Assembly (NCBI GenBank): GCA_902547825.1
Contig: CACCPE010000006.1
Location: 1 to 48,097, forward strand
Source: an uncultured Pelagibacteraceae bacterium
Lineage (GTDB): Bacteria; Pseudomonadota; Alphaproteobacteria; Pelagibacterales; Pelagibacteraceae
DNA: 48,097 nt
Direction of reading: 5' to 3'
The notes under the pieces are model-generated. The model ran no database searches, was not told the DNA's origin, and saw only the letters and a list, made by a program, of their open reading frames with translations. Both the position numbers and the translations under genes were made by a program. Numbering within the stretch: position 1 is the first letter of the stretch; each line of letters opens with the position of its first letter. Positions 1 to 7,401 of the stretch are shown here, piece after piece.

Positions 1-144
1 AAAAACAATGAAGCTAAAAGTATGCACGAAAAAAATCTTGAAACTCAGAGCAACTTAATAGAAGAATTTAAAAAAAGCAAAATTGCAAAAGAAATAGAAA
101 ATGCTTTTCCAGATGCAAAATTAAATGAAATAAAAGAAGAATAA
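1..144 (+). CDS. dnaX: DNA polymerase III subunit gamma/tau, C-terminal end (partial)
   Basis: The frame is open from the first base and stops with TAA at 142-144, giving the last 47 residues of a protein that begins outside the window. The tail ends in a lysine/glutamate-rich stretch around residues 20-47 with the motif ENAFPDAKL. This resembles the end of domain V of alphaproteobacterial DnaX (tau), where a 'F-P-x-A-x-(I/L)' strand is common. The following genes are a YbaB homologue and recR, and the order dnaX-ybaB-recR is widely conserved in bacteria, which carries most of the identification. DnaX is the clamp-loader subunit that holds the replicative polymerases together. The ATPase domains cannot be seen here. 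Confidence 0.75.
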   Translation, partial: KNNEAKSMHEKNLETQSNLIEEFKKSKIAKEIENAFPDAKLNEIKEE

Positions 145-147
145 TTA

Positions 148-468
148 ATGACTAATTTTTCAGATATGCTGTCCAAAGCAAAAGCCATGCAAGAAAAAAT
201 GAAAGAGGCACAAGAACAAATTAAAAAAATTGAAGTTGAGGGAATGTCAGGAGGAAATTTGGTAAAAGTTATTTTAACAGGTGATTATGAATTAAAATCA
301 ATTGAAATTTCAGACTCAGCTAAAAAAGAGAACCAAGATATAATTAATGACTTGATTATTGCAGCATATAATAATGCAAAAGAAAATTTAAAGAAAAAAT
401 CTGCAGATGAATTGTCAAAAATAACTGGTGGACTAAATTTACCTCTAGATTTTAAATTACCTTTTTAA
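148..468 (+). CDS. YbaB/EbfC family nucleoid-associated protein
   Basis: A 106-residue protein, the usual size for this family. It has an amphipathic, lysine- and glutamine-rich N-terminal helix (about residues 5-28), then the G-rich turn and beta segment GMSGGNLVKVILTGDYEL, then a second helix and an ITGGLNLP tail. Family members form dimers that bind DNA without strong sequence preference and coat the nucleoid. The start ATG lies three bases after the dnaX stop, and the stop codon is immediately followed by the recR ATG. Co-transcription and translational coupling with dnaX and recR is therefore likely. A role beside the RecR repair protein is suggested by the conserved neighbourhood but not shown by this sequence. 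Confidence 0.93.
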   Translation: MTNFSDMLSKAKAMQEKMKEAQEQIKKIEVEGMSGGNLVKVILTGDYELKSIEISDSAKKENQDIINDLIIAAYNNAKENLKKKSADELSKITGGLNLPLDFKLPF

Positions 469-1074
469 ATGGATAATGATATACCTGAAATTAATGAGTT
501 AATTAAACAATTTTCAAAATTACCGGGTCTTGGCCCAAAGTCGGCCAAAAGAATTATTTTAAAATTAATAAATAATAAAGATACCATGGTAAAACCTTTA
601 GCGAAATCACTAGCCCAAGTTTATAAAAAAGTAGTTCGATGCAGTGAATGTGGAAATCTTAAGATAATCGATAAAATTTGCATATGTTCCTCAGATAATA
701 CTTACGACAAAATATGTGTTGTAGAAAATTTAGCTGATATGTGGGTTATAGATTCAGCAAATATTTATAAAGGTTATTACCATATCTTGGGAGGAACCAT
801 GAATTCTAATGAAAATTATGAGCAAAAAAACTTACTTATTGACTCTCTTGTTAAAAGAATAAAAAAAAATAATCTTAAAGAGGTTATTATAGCTACAAGC
901 GCAACAGTCGAAGGTCAAACTACTGCTCATTATATTGAGGATACTATAAAAAATGATAAAATAAAAATTACTAAATTAGCTCAAGGTCTACCAGTCGGAG
1001 GTGAAATCGAACAACTAGATGATGGAACATTATTTTCAGCATTTAAAAATAGAGTCCCAGTTACTGATTCTTAA
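469..1074 (+). CDS. recR: Recombination mediator protein RecR
   Basis: A 201-residue protein matching RecR in length and domain order. It has an N-terminal helix-hairpin-helix (about residues 17-30, [12 protein letters not shown]), a cysteine cluster (C58, C61, C71, C73), a Toprim domain with [12 protein letters not shown] around residues 84-95, and a C-terminal segment with [19 protein letters not shown]. RecR acts with RecO/RecF to load RecA on gapped DNA. The cysteine cluster reads C-x2-C then C-x-C, one residue shorter than the usual C-x2-C second pair. The ATG directly follows the stop of the YbaB gene with no spacer. The last 14 bases overlap the 3' end of the convergent malate synthase gene. 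Confidence 0.95.
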   Translation: MDNDIPEINELIKQFSKLPGLGPKSAKRIILKLINNKDTMVKPLAKSLAQVYKKVVRCSECGNLKIIDKICICSSDNTYDKICVVENLADMWVIDSANIYKGYYHILGGTMNSNENYEQKNLLIDSLVKRIKKNNLKEVIIATSATVEGQTTAHYIEDTIKNDKIKITKLAQGLPVGGEIEQLDDGTLFSAFKNRVPVTDS

Positions 1075-3214
1075 TAGTAGCTTTTTTTTCCAACCTTTTT
1101 CGATGAAGCAGGGGCTCAGTGTATCCTGAGGGTTGAACTCTTCCTTTAAAAACAAGATCACAAGCAGCAGAGAATGCTATTGAATTATCAAAGTCATCAG
1201 ACATTTTTGTGTAGGATGGGTCATTTTTATTTTGCTCGTCAACAGTTCTCGCCATCTTTTTCATTATATTCATTACTTGCTCTTTATTACAAATACCATG
1301 ATGAATCCAATTAGCAATATGTTGAGAAGATATTCTTAGAGTTGCTCTATCCTCCATAAGCCCTATATTATTTATATCAGGCACTTTTGAACAACCAACT
1401 CCTTGGTCAACCCACCTAACAACGTAACCTAAGATCCCTTGAGCATTATTTTCTATTTCTCTATTAACATCTTCAACTGACCAATTAGGTCTATCAGCTT
1501 TAGGGATTTCTAAAATATTTTCAACCTTAGCTTTGCTTCTTGCTCTTATTTTATCCTGTTCATCAAAAACGTTTACTTTATGATAATGAAGTGAGTGCAA
1601 AGTTGCAGCAGTTGGAGAAGGTACCCAAGCGCAGTTTGCACCAGATTTTGGATGACCTATTTTTTGATCCATCATGTTTGACATTTGGTCTGGCATAGCC
1701 CACATTCCTTTACCTATCTGGGCTTTACCTGAAAAACCACAACTTAAACCTATATCAACATTCCAGTTTTCGTAAGTATTCAACCATGTAGATTTTTTCA
1801 TTTCTCCTTTAAAAATCATTGGACCAGCCTCAAACGAAGTGTGCATTTCATCACCTGTCCTGTCTAAAAAACCAGTATTTATAAAAACTATTCTATTTTT
1901 TACCTGTCTTATACATTCTTTTAAATTGACTGTAGTTCTTCTTTCTTCGTCCATGATCCCAACCTTTATTGAATACTTTTTTATTCCTAGTACCTTTTCT
2001 ACTTTCTCAAACAATATGTTAGTAAAAGACACCTCTTCGGGACCATGCATCTTTGGTTTGACAATATAAACAGAACCTGTTCTAGAGTTTCTTTTATTTT
2101 TAAAATCATGGAGGGCACATAAAGTGGAGAAAAAAGCATCCATTATTCCCTCCGGTATTTCTGACTCATCTTTTAAAAGTATTGATGGATTAGTCATTAA
2201 GTGACCGACATTTCTATTCAACAACAGCGCTCTTCCGTGAAGTATAAATTTTTTTCCATCTTTAGACATGTAAGTTCTGTCAGAATTAAGCTTTCTAATT
2301 ATTTTCTTTCCATTTTTAACAAAAGTAGATGATAAATCACCCTTCATTAGTCCGAGCCAATTCCTATAGCACTTAACTTTATCTACTGCATCAACTGCCG
2401 CAACCGAGTCCTCATTATCAACTATTGTGGATATAGCGGACTCAACTACCACATCTGATATTGATGCTAAATCAATCTTTCCAACCGATGACTTTGAATT
2501 TAACAAAATATCAATGTGAAGATTATTATTTTTAATTAAGATTGAATCAGGAGCATTTTTTTCTCCGGTAAACCCTATAAACTGATCATTATTTTTAAGA
2601 AAATTTTTTTTTGAATTTACAAATAAAACTAATTTATCTCCTTCAACTTGAATTTTTGTAATTTCTTTCCAGCTCGTTTTTAATAATGGAATTCTTTCAT
2701 CTAAAAAATCTCTTACAAAATTAATCACCTTGTACGCTCTATCTTTATCCCAATCTTTACCAATTTTACCAGGTATTATATCTGTACCATATAAAGAGTC
2801 GTACAAACTCCCCCATCTCGCATTAGCTGCATTTAATGCATAACGTGCATTATCTACCGGAACTACAAGTTGAGGCCCAGCTATAGAAGATATTTCTTTA
2901 TCTACTTCAGTAGTCTCAATACTAAAATCATTATTTTCCTCGATTAAATATCCGATAGATTTTAAAAACTTAATGTAATCCTTTTTATTAAATTCTTCTC
3001 CTTTATTTGATTTATGCCAGTTATCGATTTTTTTTTGGATAACTTCCCTTTTTTCTATTAAATTTTTATTTATTGGAGCAAGCTCATGAACAATTTTTGA
3101 AAAATTATCCCAAAATTGCTCAGAAACTATACCTGTTCCTGGAATTGCTTCATTGTTCACAAATTCATACAATGTAGAACTAATTTTAAGGTCATTTTTA
3201 TTAATCATATTCAT
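1061..3214 (-). CDS. glcB: Malate synthase G
   Basis: At 717 residues it has the length of the large monomeric G isoform. The N-terminus aligns well with E. coli GlcB ([28 protein letters not shown]). Also visible are the [13 protein letters not shown] segment, [26 protein letters not shown], and near residue 620 the signature [12 protein letters not shown], which carries the catalytic Asp of the family. It condenses glyoxylate with acetyl-CoA to give malate, the second glyoxylate-cycle step. It is a single gene divergent from accA with only 60 bases between them, so both acetyl-CoA-consuming genes share a control region. A glycine riboswitch has been reported before malate synthase in SAR11, but there is no space for one here. 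Confidence 0.97.
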   Translation of the reverse strand: MNMINKNDLKISSTLYEFVNNEAIPGTGIVSEQFWDNFSKIVHELAPINKNLIEKREVIQKKIDNWHKSNKGEEFNKKDYIKFLKSIGYLIEENNDFSIETTEVDKEISSIAGPQLVVPVDNARYALNAANARWGSLYDSLYGTDIIPGKIGKDWDKDRAYKVINFVRDFLDERIPLLKTSWKEITKIQVEGDKLVLFVNSKKNFLKNNDQFIGFTGEKNAPDSILIKNNNLHIDILLNSKSSVGKIDLASISDVVVESAISTIVDNEDSVAAVDAVDKVKCYRNWLGLMKGDLSSTFVKNGKKIIRKLNSDRTYMSKDGKKFILHGRALLLNRNVGHLMTNPSILLKDESEIPEGIMDAFFSTLCALHDFKNKRNSRTGSVYIVKPKMHGPEEVSFTNILFEKVEKVLGIKKYSIKVGIMDEERRTTVNLKECIRQVKNRIVFINTGFLDRTGDEMHTSFEAGPMIFKGEMKKSTWLNTYENWNVDIGLSCGFSGKAQIGKGMWAMPDQMSNMMDQKIGHPKSGANCAWVPSPTAATLHSLHYHKVNVFDEQDKIRARSKAKVENILEIPKADRPNWSVEDVNREIENNAQGILGYVVRWVDQGVGCSKVPDINNIGLMEDRATLRISSQHIANWIHHGICNKEQVMNIMKKMARTVDEQNKNDPSYTKMSDDFDNSIAFSAACDLVFKGRVQPSGYTEPLLHRKRLEKKATIKNQ

Positions 3215-3274
3215 AAAGTCGATCTTTACATTATTTCATAATATAATAATACTAACATTATTGTATCATTTTAT

Positions 3275-4381
3275 ATGAAAAATTATTTAGATTTTGAAAA
3301 AGAAATTAAAGCTCTAGAGCAAGAGGTAGATGGTTTAAAAAGTCCCTTTGGTTCTGAAGGGATATCAGAAGTTGATACAAAAAAGATAAAAACTACTCAA
3401 CAAGAAATAAATCAAAAGCTCGAAGAAATTTACTCCAACCTGAATAGTTGGCAACGAACTCAAGTCGCAAGACACGAAGATCGTCCTAAAGCTAACTTTT
3501 ATATAAAAAAAATATTTTCTCAATTTACTTTATTATCTGGAGACAGATACTTTGGAGATGACAAATCTGTAATTGCAGGTTTTGGTTTAATTGACAAGAA
3601 ATCCGTTTTGATTATCGGTCAAGAAAAAGGAGAAGATTTAAATAGTAGAATTGAAAGAAATTTTGGGATGATGCGTCCAGAGGGTTATAGAAAATGCATA
3701 AGGTTAATGAAGCTTGCAGATAGATTTCAAATACCAGTTATAAGTTTCATCGATACACCTGGCGCATATCCGGGGATAGGAGCCGAGCAAAGAGGGCAAG
3801 CATCTGCAATAGCAAACTCAATTGAATGTTGTATGTCATTAAAAGTTCCAAACATTTCTATAATTATCGGAGAGGGAGGTTCAGGTGGAGCGATCGCTTT
3901 AGCTTCATCAAATAAAGTTATAATGTTAGAAAACTCAATTTATTCTGTAATTTCACCCGAGGGATGTGCTTCAATACTTTGGCGAGACCCAAGTAAATCC
4001 TTGCAAGCAGCTGAAGCAATGAAGTTGACGGCTAAAGATTTATTAAAACTAAAAATTATTGATGAAGTAATTCCTGAGCCACTAGGAGGAGCACATAGAG
4101 ATCCAGATATAATTGCTGAAGACATCAAGCATTCAATTATAAAAAATTTAAAGAATTTTGAAAATTATAGTAAAGAGGAAATTTATGATCATAGAAAAGC
4201 AAAATTTCTCCAAATTGGTCGAGATCAAGGGTTTAGCAAATCTTCAAGTTTAAATGACAAAGGTTTAAGTTATCAAGAGTCAAGTTCTAGAAAAATTAAG
4301 TTGCACTTGATAAATAATAAATACGTTTATGGCGGTTTAGGCTTAGTTATTATCGCAAGCTTAATAGCAATATTATCCTAG
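3275..4381 (+). CDS. accA: Acetyl-CoA carboxylase carboxyltransferase alpha subunit with C-terminal hydrophobic tail
   Basis: Residues 1-320 match AccA along its length: LDFEKEI start, ARHEDRP at 65-71, GDDKSVIAGFG, RNFGMMRPEGYRK at 128-140, FIDTPGAYPGIGAEQRG at 158-174, GEGGSGGAIA at 199-208, SVISPEGCASILW at 224-236 and PEPLGGAHR at 267-275. With AccD it forms the carboxyltransferase that makes malonyl-CoA for fatty acid synthesis. The usual protein ends near residue 320. Here about 48 more residues follow: a Ser/Lys-rich linker, then a hydrophobic run from about 351 to 367 (VYGGLGLVIIASLIAILS) that looks like one membrane helix. AccD is not in the window. The start is supported by alignment of the N-terminus with E. 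coli AccA. Confidence 0.96.
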   Translation: MKNYLDFEKEIKALEQEVDGLKSPFGSEGISEVDTKKIKTTQQEINQKLEEIYSNLNSWQRTQVARHEDRPKANFYIKKIFSQFTLLSGDRYFGDDKSVIAGFGLIDKKSVLIIGQEKGEDLNSRIERNFGMMRPEGYRKCIRLMKLADRFQIPVISFIDTPGAYPGIGAEQRGQASAIANSIECCMSLKVPNISIIIGEGGSGGAIALASSNKVIMLENSIYSVISPEGCASILWRDPSKSLQAAEAMKLTAKDLLKLKIIDEVIPEPLGGAHRDPDIIAEDIKHSIIKNLKNFENYSKEEIYDHRKAKFLQIGRDQGFSKSSSLNDKGLSYQESSSRKIKLHLINNKYVYGGLGLVIIASLIAILS

Positions 4382-4428
4382 TATTGTTGCAAAAAAACAA
4401 TAGCGTCAATTATAGTTTAATTCTTCTA

Positions 4429-4457
4429 TTGACTTTTATCCACCAAGAATGTTTAAG
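4429..4457 (+). promoter_or_regulatory. Candidate sigma-70-type promoter for the cold-shock gene
   Basis: TTGACT at 4429-4434 (5 of 6 to TTGACA) is followed after 17 bases by TTTAAG at 4452-4457 (4 of 6 to TATAAT). Transcription would start near 4464 and give a leader of roughly 55 bases. That leader contains a short hairpin (ACTAACT, 3-base loop, AGTTAGT, about 4468-4484). A purine-rich AAGGA lies near 4501-4505. Long structured leaders are typical of cold-shock genes, but such boxes occur often by chance in AT-rich DNA. Confidence 0.35.
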
Positions 4458-4517
4458 GTTCTTCAAGACTAACTTTTAGTTAGTTAAAGTTAATACAAAT
4501 AAGGAAAAACAATAAAT

Positions 4518-4730
4518 ATGAGTACACTAAAAGGTAAAGTAAAGTGGTTCAATGGTACTAAAGGATATGGTTTCATTGAAAGAGAAGACAAAGAGAAAGA
4601 CGTGTTCGTCCATTCTTCTGCAGTTAGAGAAGCCGGTTTAAAGTATTTAAACGAGGGTGATGAGTTAACGTTTGAAGTGGAGAGCACAGAAAAAGGTCCT
4701 TCAGCAGTAAAACTGCAGAAAACATCTTAA
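4518..4730 (+). CDS. Cold-shock domain protein, CspA family
   Basis: A 70-residue single cold-shock domain, the standard size. Both RNA-binding motifs are visible: RNP1 as KGYGFIE (about residues 16-22) and RNP2 as DVFVHSSAV (about 30-38). [10 protein letters not shown] is at the N-terminus and GPSAVKLQ near the end. Such proteins bind single-stranded RNA and DNA and melt secondary structure. The gene stands alone, with 136 bases before it and 240 before the next gene, making it one of the few loosely spaced loci in the window. Which Csp paralogue it is cannot be told from the sequence. Confidence 0.96.
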   Translation: MSTLKGKVKWFNGTKGYGFIEREDKEKDVFVHSSAVREAGLKYLNEGDELTFEVESTEKGPSAVKLQKTS

Positions 4731-4756
4731 TCTAAATTTCCAAAATCACTGATTAT

Positions 4757-4796
4757 CGGGACATTAACTTTAGTTTAATCTATTTTTATTGTCCCG
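4757..4796 (+). repeat. Inverted repeat downstream of the cold-shock gene
   Basis: CGGGACA at 4757-4763 and TGTCCCG at 4790-4796 can pair over 7 bases, unusually GC-rich for this region. The loop is 26 bases and contains a weaker nested pairing (TTAACT with AGTTTAA). No T-run follows the right arm, so it is not a textbook intrinsic terminator. It may be a 3'-end or stability structure of the cold-shock transcript. Confidence 0.4.
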
Positions 4797-4842
4797 CTAA
4801 TTTCATCTTGAAATAGACACAATTTTTTTCTAAGTAGACATT

Positions 4843-4923
4843 ATGATTATTAATAAAAGAATCATTTCTACAGTAAGATCACATTCACACAGAATGCACG
4901 CTAGGCTATTGCTTAGCTTATAA
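4843..4923 (+). other. Possible 26-codon leader ORF with clustered histidine codons, overlapping a hairpin
   Basis: ATG at 4843 opens a 26-codon frame ending TAA at 4921-4923. Histidines fall at residues 14, 16 and 19 (SHSHRMH), a high density for such a short frame. The end of the frame overlaps a hairpin: GCTAGGC (4900-4906), loop TATT, GCTTAGC (4911-4917), with one G-T pair. It lies 47 bases before tRNA-His and the hisS-hisZ-hisG operon. This layout recalls a histidine attenuation leader, but there is no clear Shine-Dalgarno sequence and no strong T-run after the hairpin. It could equally be chance or part of an untranslated RNA. Confidence 0.2.
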
Positions 4924-4970
4924 TCAAAAATATATAAATTTTATTAAAATTAAGATAAAACAATAGGGAT

Positions 4971-5047
4971 GCAGCAGTAGCTCAGTTGGTTAGAGCACTA
5001 GTTTGTGGAACTAGGGGTCGGTGGTTCGAATCCACCCTGCTGTACCA
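4971..5047 (+). tRNA. tRNA-His (anticodon GTG)
   Basis: A full cloverleaf can be drawn. The acceptor 5' strand is GCAGCAG (4971-4977) and its 3' strand CTGCTGT (5037-5043). The D-stem is GCTC/GAGC, the anticodon arm CTAGT-TTGTGGA-ACTAG with anticodon GTG, and the T-arm GGTGG-TTCGAAT-CCACC. The discriminator is A at 5044 and CCA is encoded at 5045-5047. Two features are unusual for a tRNA-His: the base before position 1 is T, so no G-1 is encoded, and the discriminator is A rather than C. Position 1:72 is a G-U pair. Loss of G-1 is known for a clade of Alphaproteobacteria, where HisRS recognition changed. The 3' end is only 4 bases before the hisS start codon. Confidence 0.97.
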
Positions 5048-5051
5048 AAAA

Positions 5052-6386
5052 ATGGTGAAAGAAAAAAAGAACAAACCTTCTAAAGAACTTCCATTAGGGT
5101 TTGTGGACAGACAAGAAAAAGAATTACTCGTACGTGATTTTATAATTTCTAATATTAAAGAGGTTATGATCAAATACGGTTTTCAATATCTCGAAACTCC
5201 AAGTTTTGAGTATTCGGATAGTATTGGCAAATTTTTGCCTGATAAAGATAGACCTGATGAAGGCGTATTTTCATTTAAGGATGAAAATAAGTGGTTATCT
5301 TTAAGATATGATCTTACAGCTCCACTTGCAAGATATGTTGCAAAAAATTATTTAGAAATTCCTAAGCCGTTTAAAAGATATCAACTAGGCACTGTTTGGA
5401 GAAATGAAAAGCCAGGCCCTGGTAGATATAGGGAATTTTTACAATTTGATGCTGATTTTGTAGGAACAAAAAGTTTACAAGCTGATGCTGAATTATGTGT
5501 CATGATTTCTGAAATTCTTGAAAAATGCGGTCTCACTAAATCAGAATACATAATAAAGATTTCATCGCGTAAAATAACTGAGGATTTATTCAAAAAAATA
5601 AAGATAAACGAAAATCAGCAAAAACTTACTGCTTTAAGAGCTCTAGACAAAATTGATAGACTTGGTTGGGATGGAGTAAAAGATTTGTTAGGCGCTGGTA
5701 GAAAAGACAAATCTGGAGACTTCACACAAGGTGCGAATTTAAAATCCGAGGAAATTGAAGTGATAGAAAAAACACTTAAAAAAAAATCACCTGACACAGA
5801 GGATCTGATTGAAATATTTAAAATCTTTAGTGATTATAATTTCAACAATTTTGAATTTGACCCTTCAATTATTAGAGGTCTAGAATATTATACCGGAGTA
5901 ATCTTTGAGGTAAATTTAAAATTTGATGTAACAAATAACAAAGGACAAGTAATTCAATTTGGTTCCATAGGTGGTGGAGGTAGATACGATAATTTAGTAA
6001 ATAATTTCGGCAGTTTTGATGCACCTGCAACAGGTATATCTATAGGATTAGACCGATTGGTTTATGCATTAATGCAAAAAAAGGAATTTAAAATAAAACA
6101 ATCAAAACCTGTTGTAATTTGTGTTTTTGATAAAAACTCAATGAAAGAATACATAAACGTTCAAACTGTGTTAAGAAAAGCTGGTATTAGCGCAGAAATT
6201 TATCCTGGAGAAACTAAATTAAAAAAACAAATGGAATATGCGAATAAAATAAATTCTCCAGCTGTTATTTTATATGGTGAAGATGAGATAAAATCAGGCA
6301 AACCTACCTTAAGAAATTTAAGTAGCGGCAAAGAACAATCGATAAAATTTAATGAATTAGCAAATGAAATCAAAAAAATTATCTGA
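5052..6386 (+). CDS. hisS: Histidyl-tRNA synthetase
   Basis: With the ATG at 5052 the protein has 444 residues. An in-frame upstream start (4986) would read through the tRNA and is rejected. Class II signatures are present: RYDLTAPLARYVA, motif 2 as GPGRYREFLQFDADF near residue 122-136, the histidine-specific RGLEYYTGVIFEV near 274 and GGGGRYDNLV near 308, and motif 3 as GISIGLDRL near 327-335. An anticodon-binding domain follows (KPVVICVFD onward). It charges the tRNA-His encoded immediately upstream. With 4 bases between the genes, no Shine-Dalgarno sequence fits between the tRNA CCA end and the start codon. The 3' end overlaps hisZ by 23 bases, so coupling with histidine synthesis genes is likely. 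Confidence 0.96.
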   Translation: MVKEKKNKPSKELPLGFVDRQEKELLVRDFIISNIKEVMIKYGFQYLETPSFEYSDSIGKFLPDKDRPDEGVFSFKDENKWLSLRYDLTAPLARYVAKNYLEIPKPFKRYQLGTVWRNEKPGPGRYREFLQFDADFVGTKSLQADAELCVMISEILEKCGLTKSEYIIKISSRKITEDLFKKIKINENQQKLTALRALDKIDRLGWDGVKDLLGAGRKDKSGDFTQGANLKSEEIEVIEKTLKKKSPDTEDLIEIFKIFSDYNFNNFEFDPSIIRGLEYYTGVIFEVNLKFDVTNNKGQVIQFGSIGGGGRYDNLVNNFGSFDAPATGISIGLDRLVYALMQKKEFKIKQSKPVVICVFDKNSMKEYINVQTVLRKAGISAEIYPGETKLKKQMEYANKINSPAVILYGEDEIKSGKPTLRNLSSGKEQSIKFNELANEIKKII

Positions 6387-7401
6387 AACTATAATCAAAA
6401 ACTTTAAAAAAAATGGGTTTGTTTTGTCAGATCCAGATGTTCTTCTAGACTCAGATTACATTATCGAGAGATCTGGAGAAAAGTTTAGAAGTTCAATGCT
6501 TTCTTTTGATAGAGAAGATGGAAAAACAATGTGCCTAAGACCAGATTTAACAGTAGCATCTTGCATTGGTTTTTTACAAAAAAAATCACCTTCGAAAATT
6601 TACTATTCTGGTCAAGCTTATAGAAGATCAGGTAATAAGGGTACAGATTTTATTAATGACCAATTAGGGATTGAAATTTTAGGTTCAAAAAATCAAATTC
6701 AAGATGATTTTAAAATTATAAGTACAATTTTAAGTTCTGCAAAAAAAATTAAAAGAAAAAAAATATTAATTAAAGTTGGAGACATCGGATTGTTTAAAAG
6801 TTTAATAAATGCTCTAGATATGCCTGAAAGATGGAAGCTTAGACTTGTTAGACATTTTTGGAGACCTAGTTACTTCGAAGAGCTTTTGAAAAGGTTAGAA
6901 AAAAATACTGATATTGACGCAGTTACTTTTGATGCAGACAAAAAAAAATTTAATGAAATGAAAAAAATAGATCAGGATAAAGTAGTCGCTGGAAGACCAA
7001 TTTCAGAAATATTAAAAAGATTTGAAAAAAAAATTAAAGATCCAAGATCATTTGTCGATGGAAAAAAAATTGTAAAAATTATTAAATCCTTTTTAAAGAT
7101 AAGCTGTAAACTTTCGGATCTTGACGAGAGGCTATTTGATTTTGCTGAAAAAAATAAGCTCAAAAAAAATATATTTAAAAACTATAAATCTATTCTTAAT
7201 TTAAAAAAACTTAATCAAGATATCAATTTCATCGCAAATTTCGGTAGAGACGTAGAATATTATACTGGAATTGTTTTTGAAGTATTCTCAGGTAAAAAGG
7301 AAATTGCTAGGGGAGGCCGCTATGACGATTTGCTCAAAAGTCTTGGAGCCAAAAAGAACACTCCGGCCGTTGGTGCTGCAATTAATTTAAAAAATATATG
7401 A
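6364..7401 (+). CDS. hisZ: ATP phosphoribosyltransferase regulatory subunit
   Basis: A 345-residue HisRS-like protein that lacks the C-terminal anticodon-binding domain, as expected for HisZ. It keeps the class II core with CLRPDLTVASC, YYSGQAYRRSG, DVEYYTGIVFEV near residue 295 and RGGRYDDLLKSLG near the end. HisZ does not charge tRNA. It joins the short HisG to form the active, histidine-regulated first enzyme of histidine synthesis. The adjacent hisG is indeed the short form and overlaps by 4 bases (ATGA). The start at 6364 overlaps the end of hisS by 23 bases. The protein is very lysine-rich, in keeping with the base composition. Confidence 0.92.
   Translation: MKSKKLSETIIKNFKKNGFVLSDPDVLLDSDYIIERSGEKFRSSMLSFDREDGKTMCLRPDLTVASCIGFLQKKSPSKIYYSGQAYRRSGNKGTDFINDQLGIEILGSKNQIQDDFKIISTILSSAKKIKRKKILIKVGDIGLFKSLINALDMPERWKLRLVRHFWRPSYFEELLKRLEKNTDIDAVTFDADKKKFNEMKKIDQDKVVAGRPISEILKRFEKKIKDPRSFVDGKKIVKIIKSFLKISCKLSDLDERLFDFAEKNKLKKNIFKNYKSILNLKKLNQDINFIANFGRDVEYYTGIVFEVFSGKKEIARGGRYDDLLKSLGAKKNTPAVGAAINLKNI

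Noticed and set aside
3215-3274. Promoter boxes (TATAAT at 3242-3247) for accA
   Set aside because: No acceptable -35 element at 16-18 bases; A/T-only boxes are expected by chance in this gap.
4731-4970. T-box riboswitch before hisS
   Set aside because: No T-box core (TGGNACCGCG-like) sequence is visible, and T-boxes are rare outside Gram-positive bacteria.
4986-5051. In-frame extension of hisS upstream of 5052
   Set aside because: It translates the tRNA-His gene itself; the HisRS N-terminus makes sense from the ATG at 5052.
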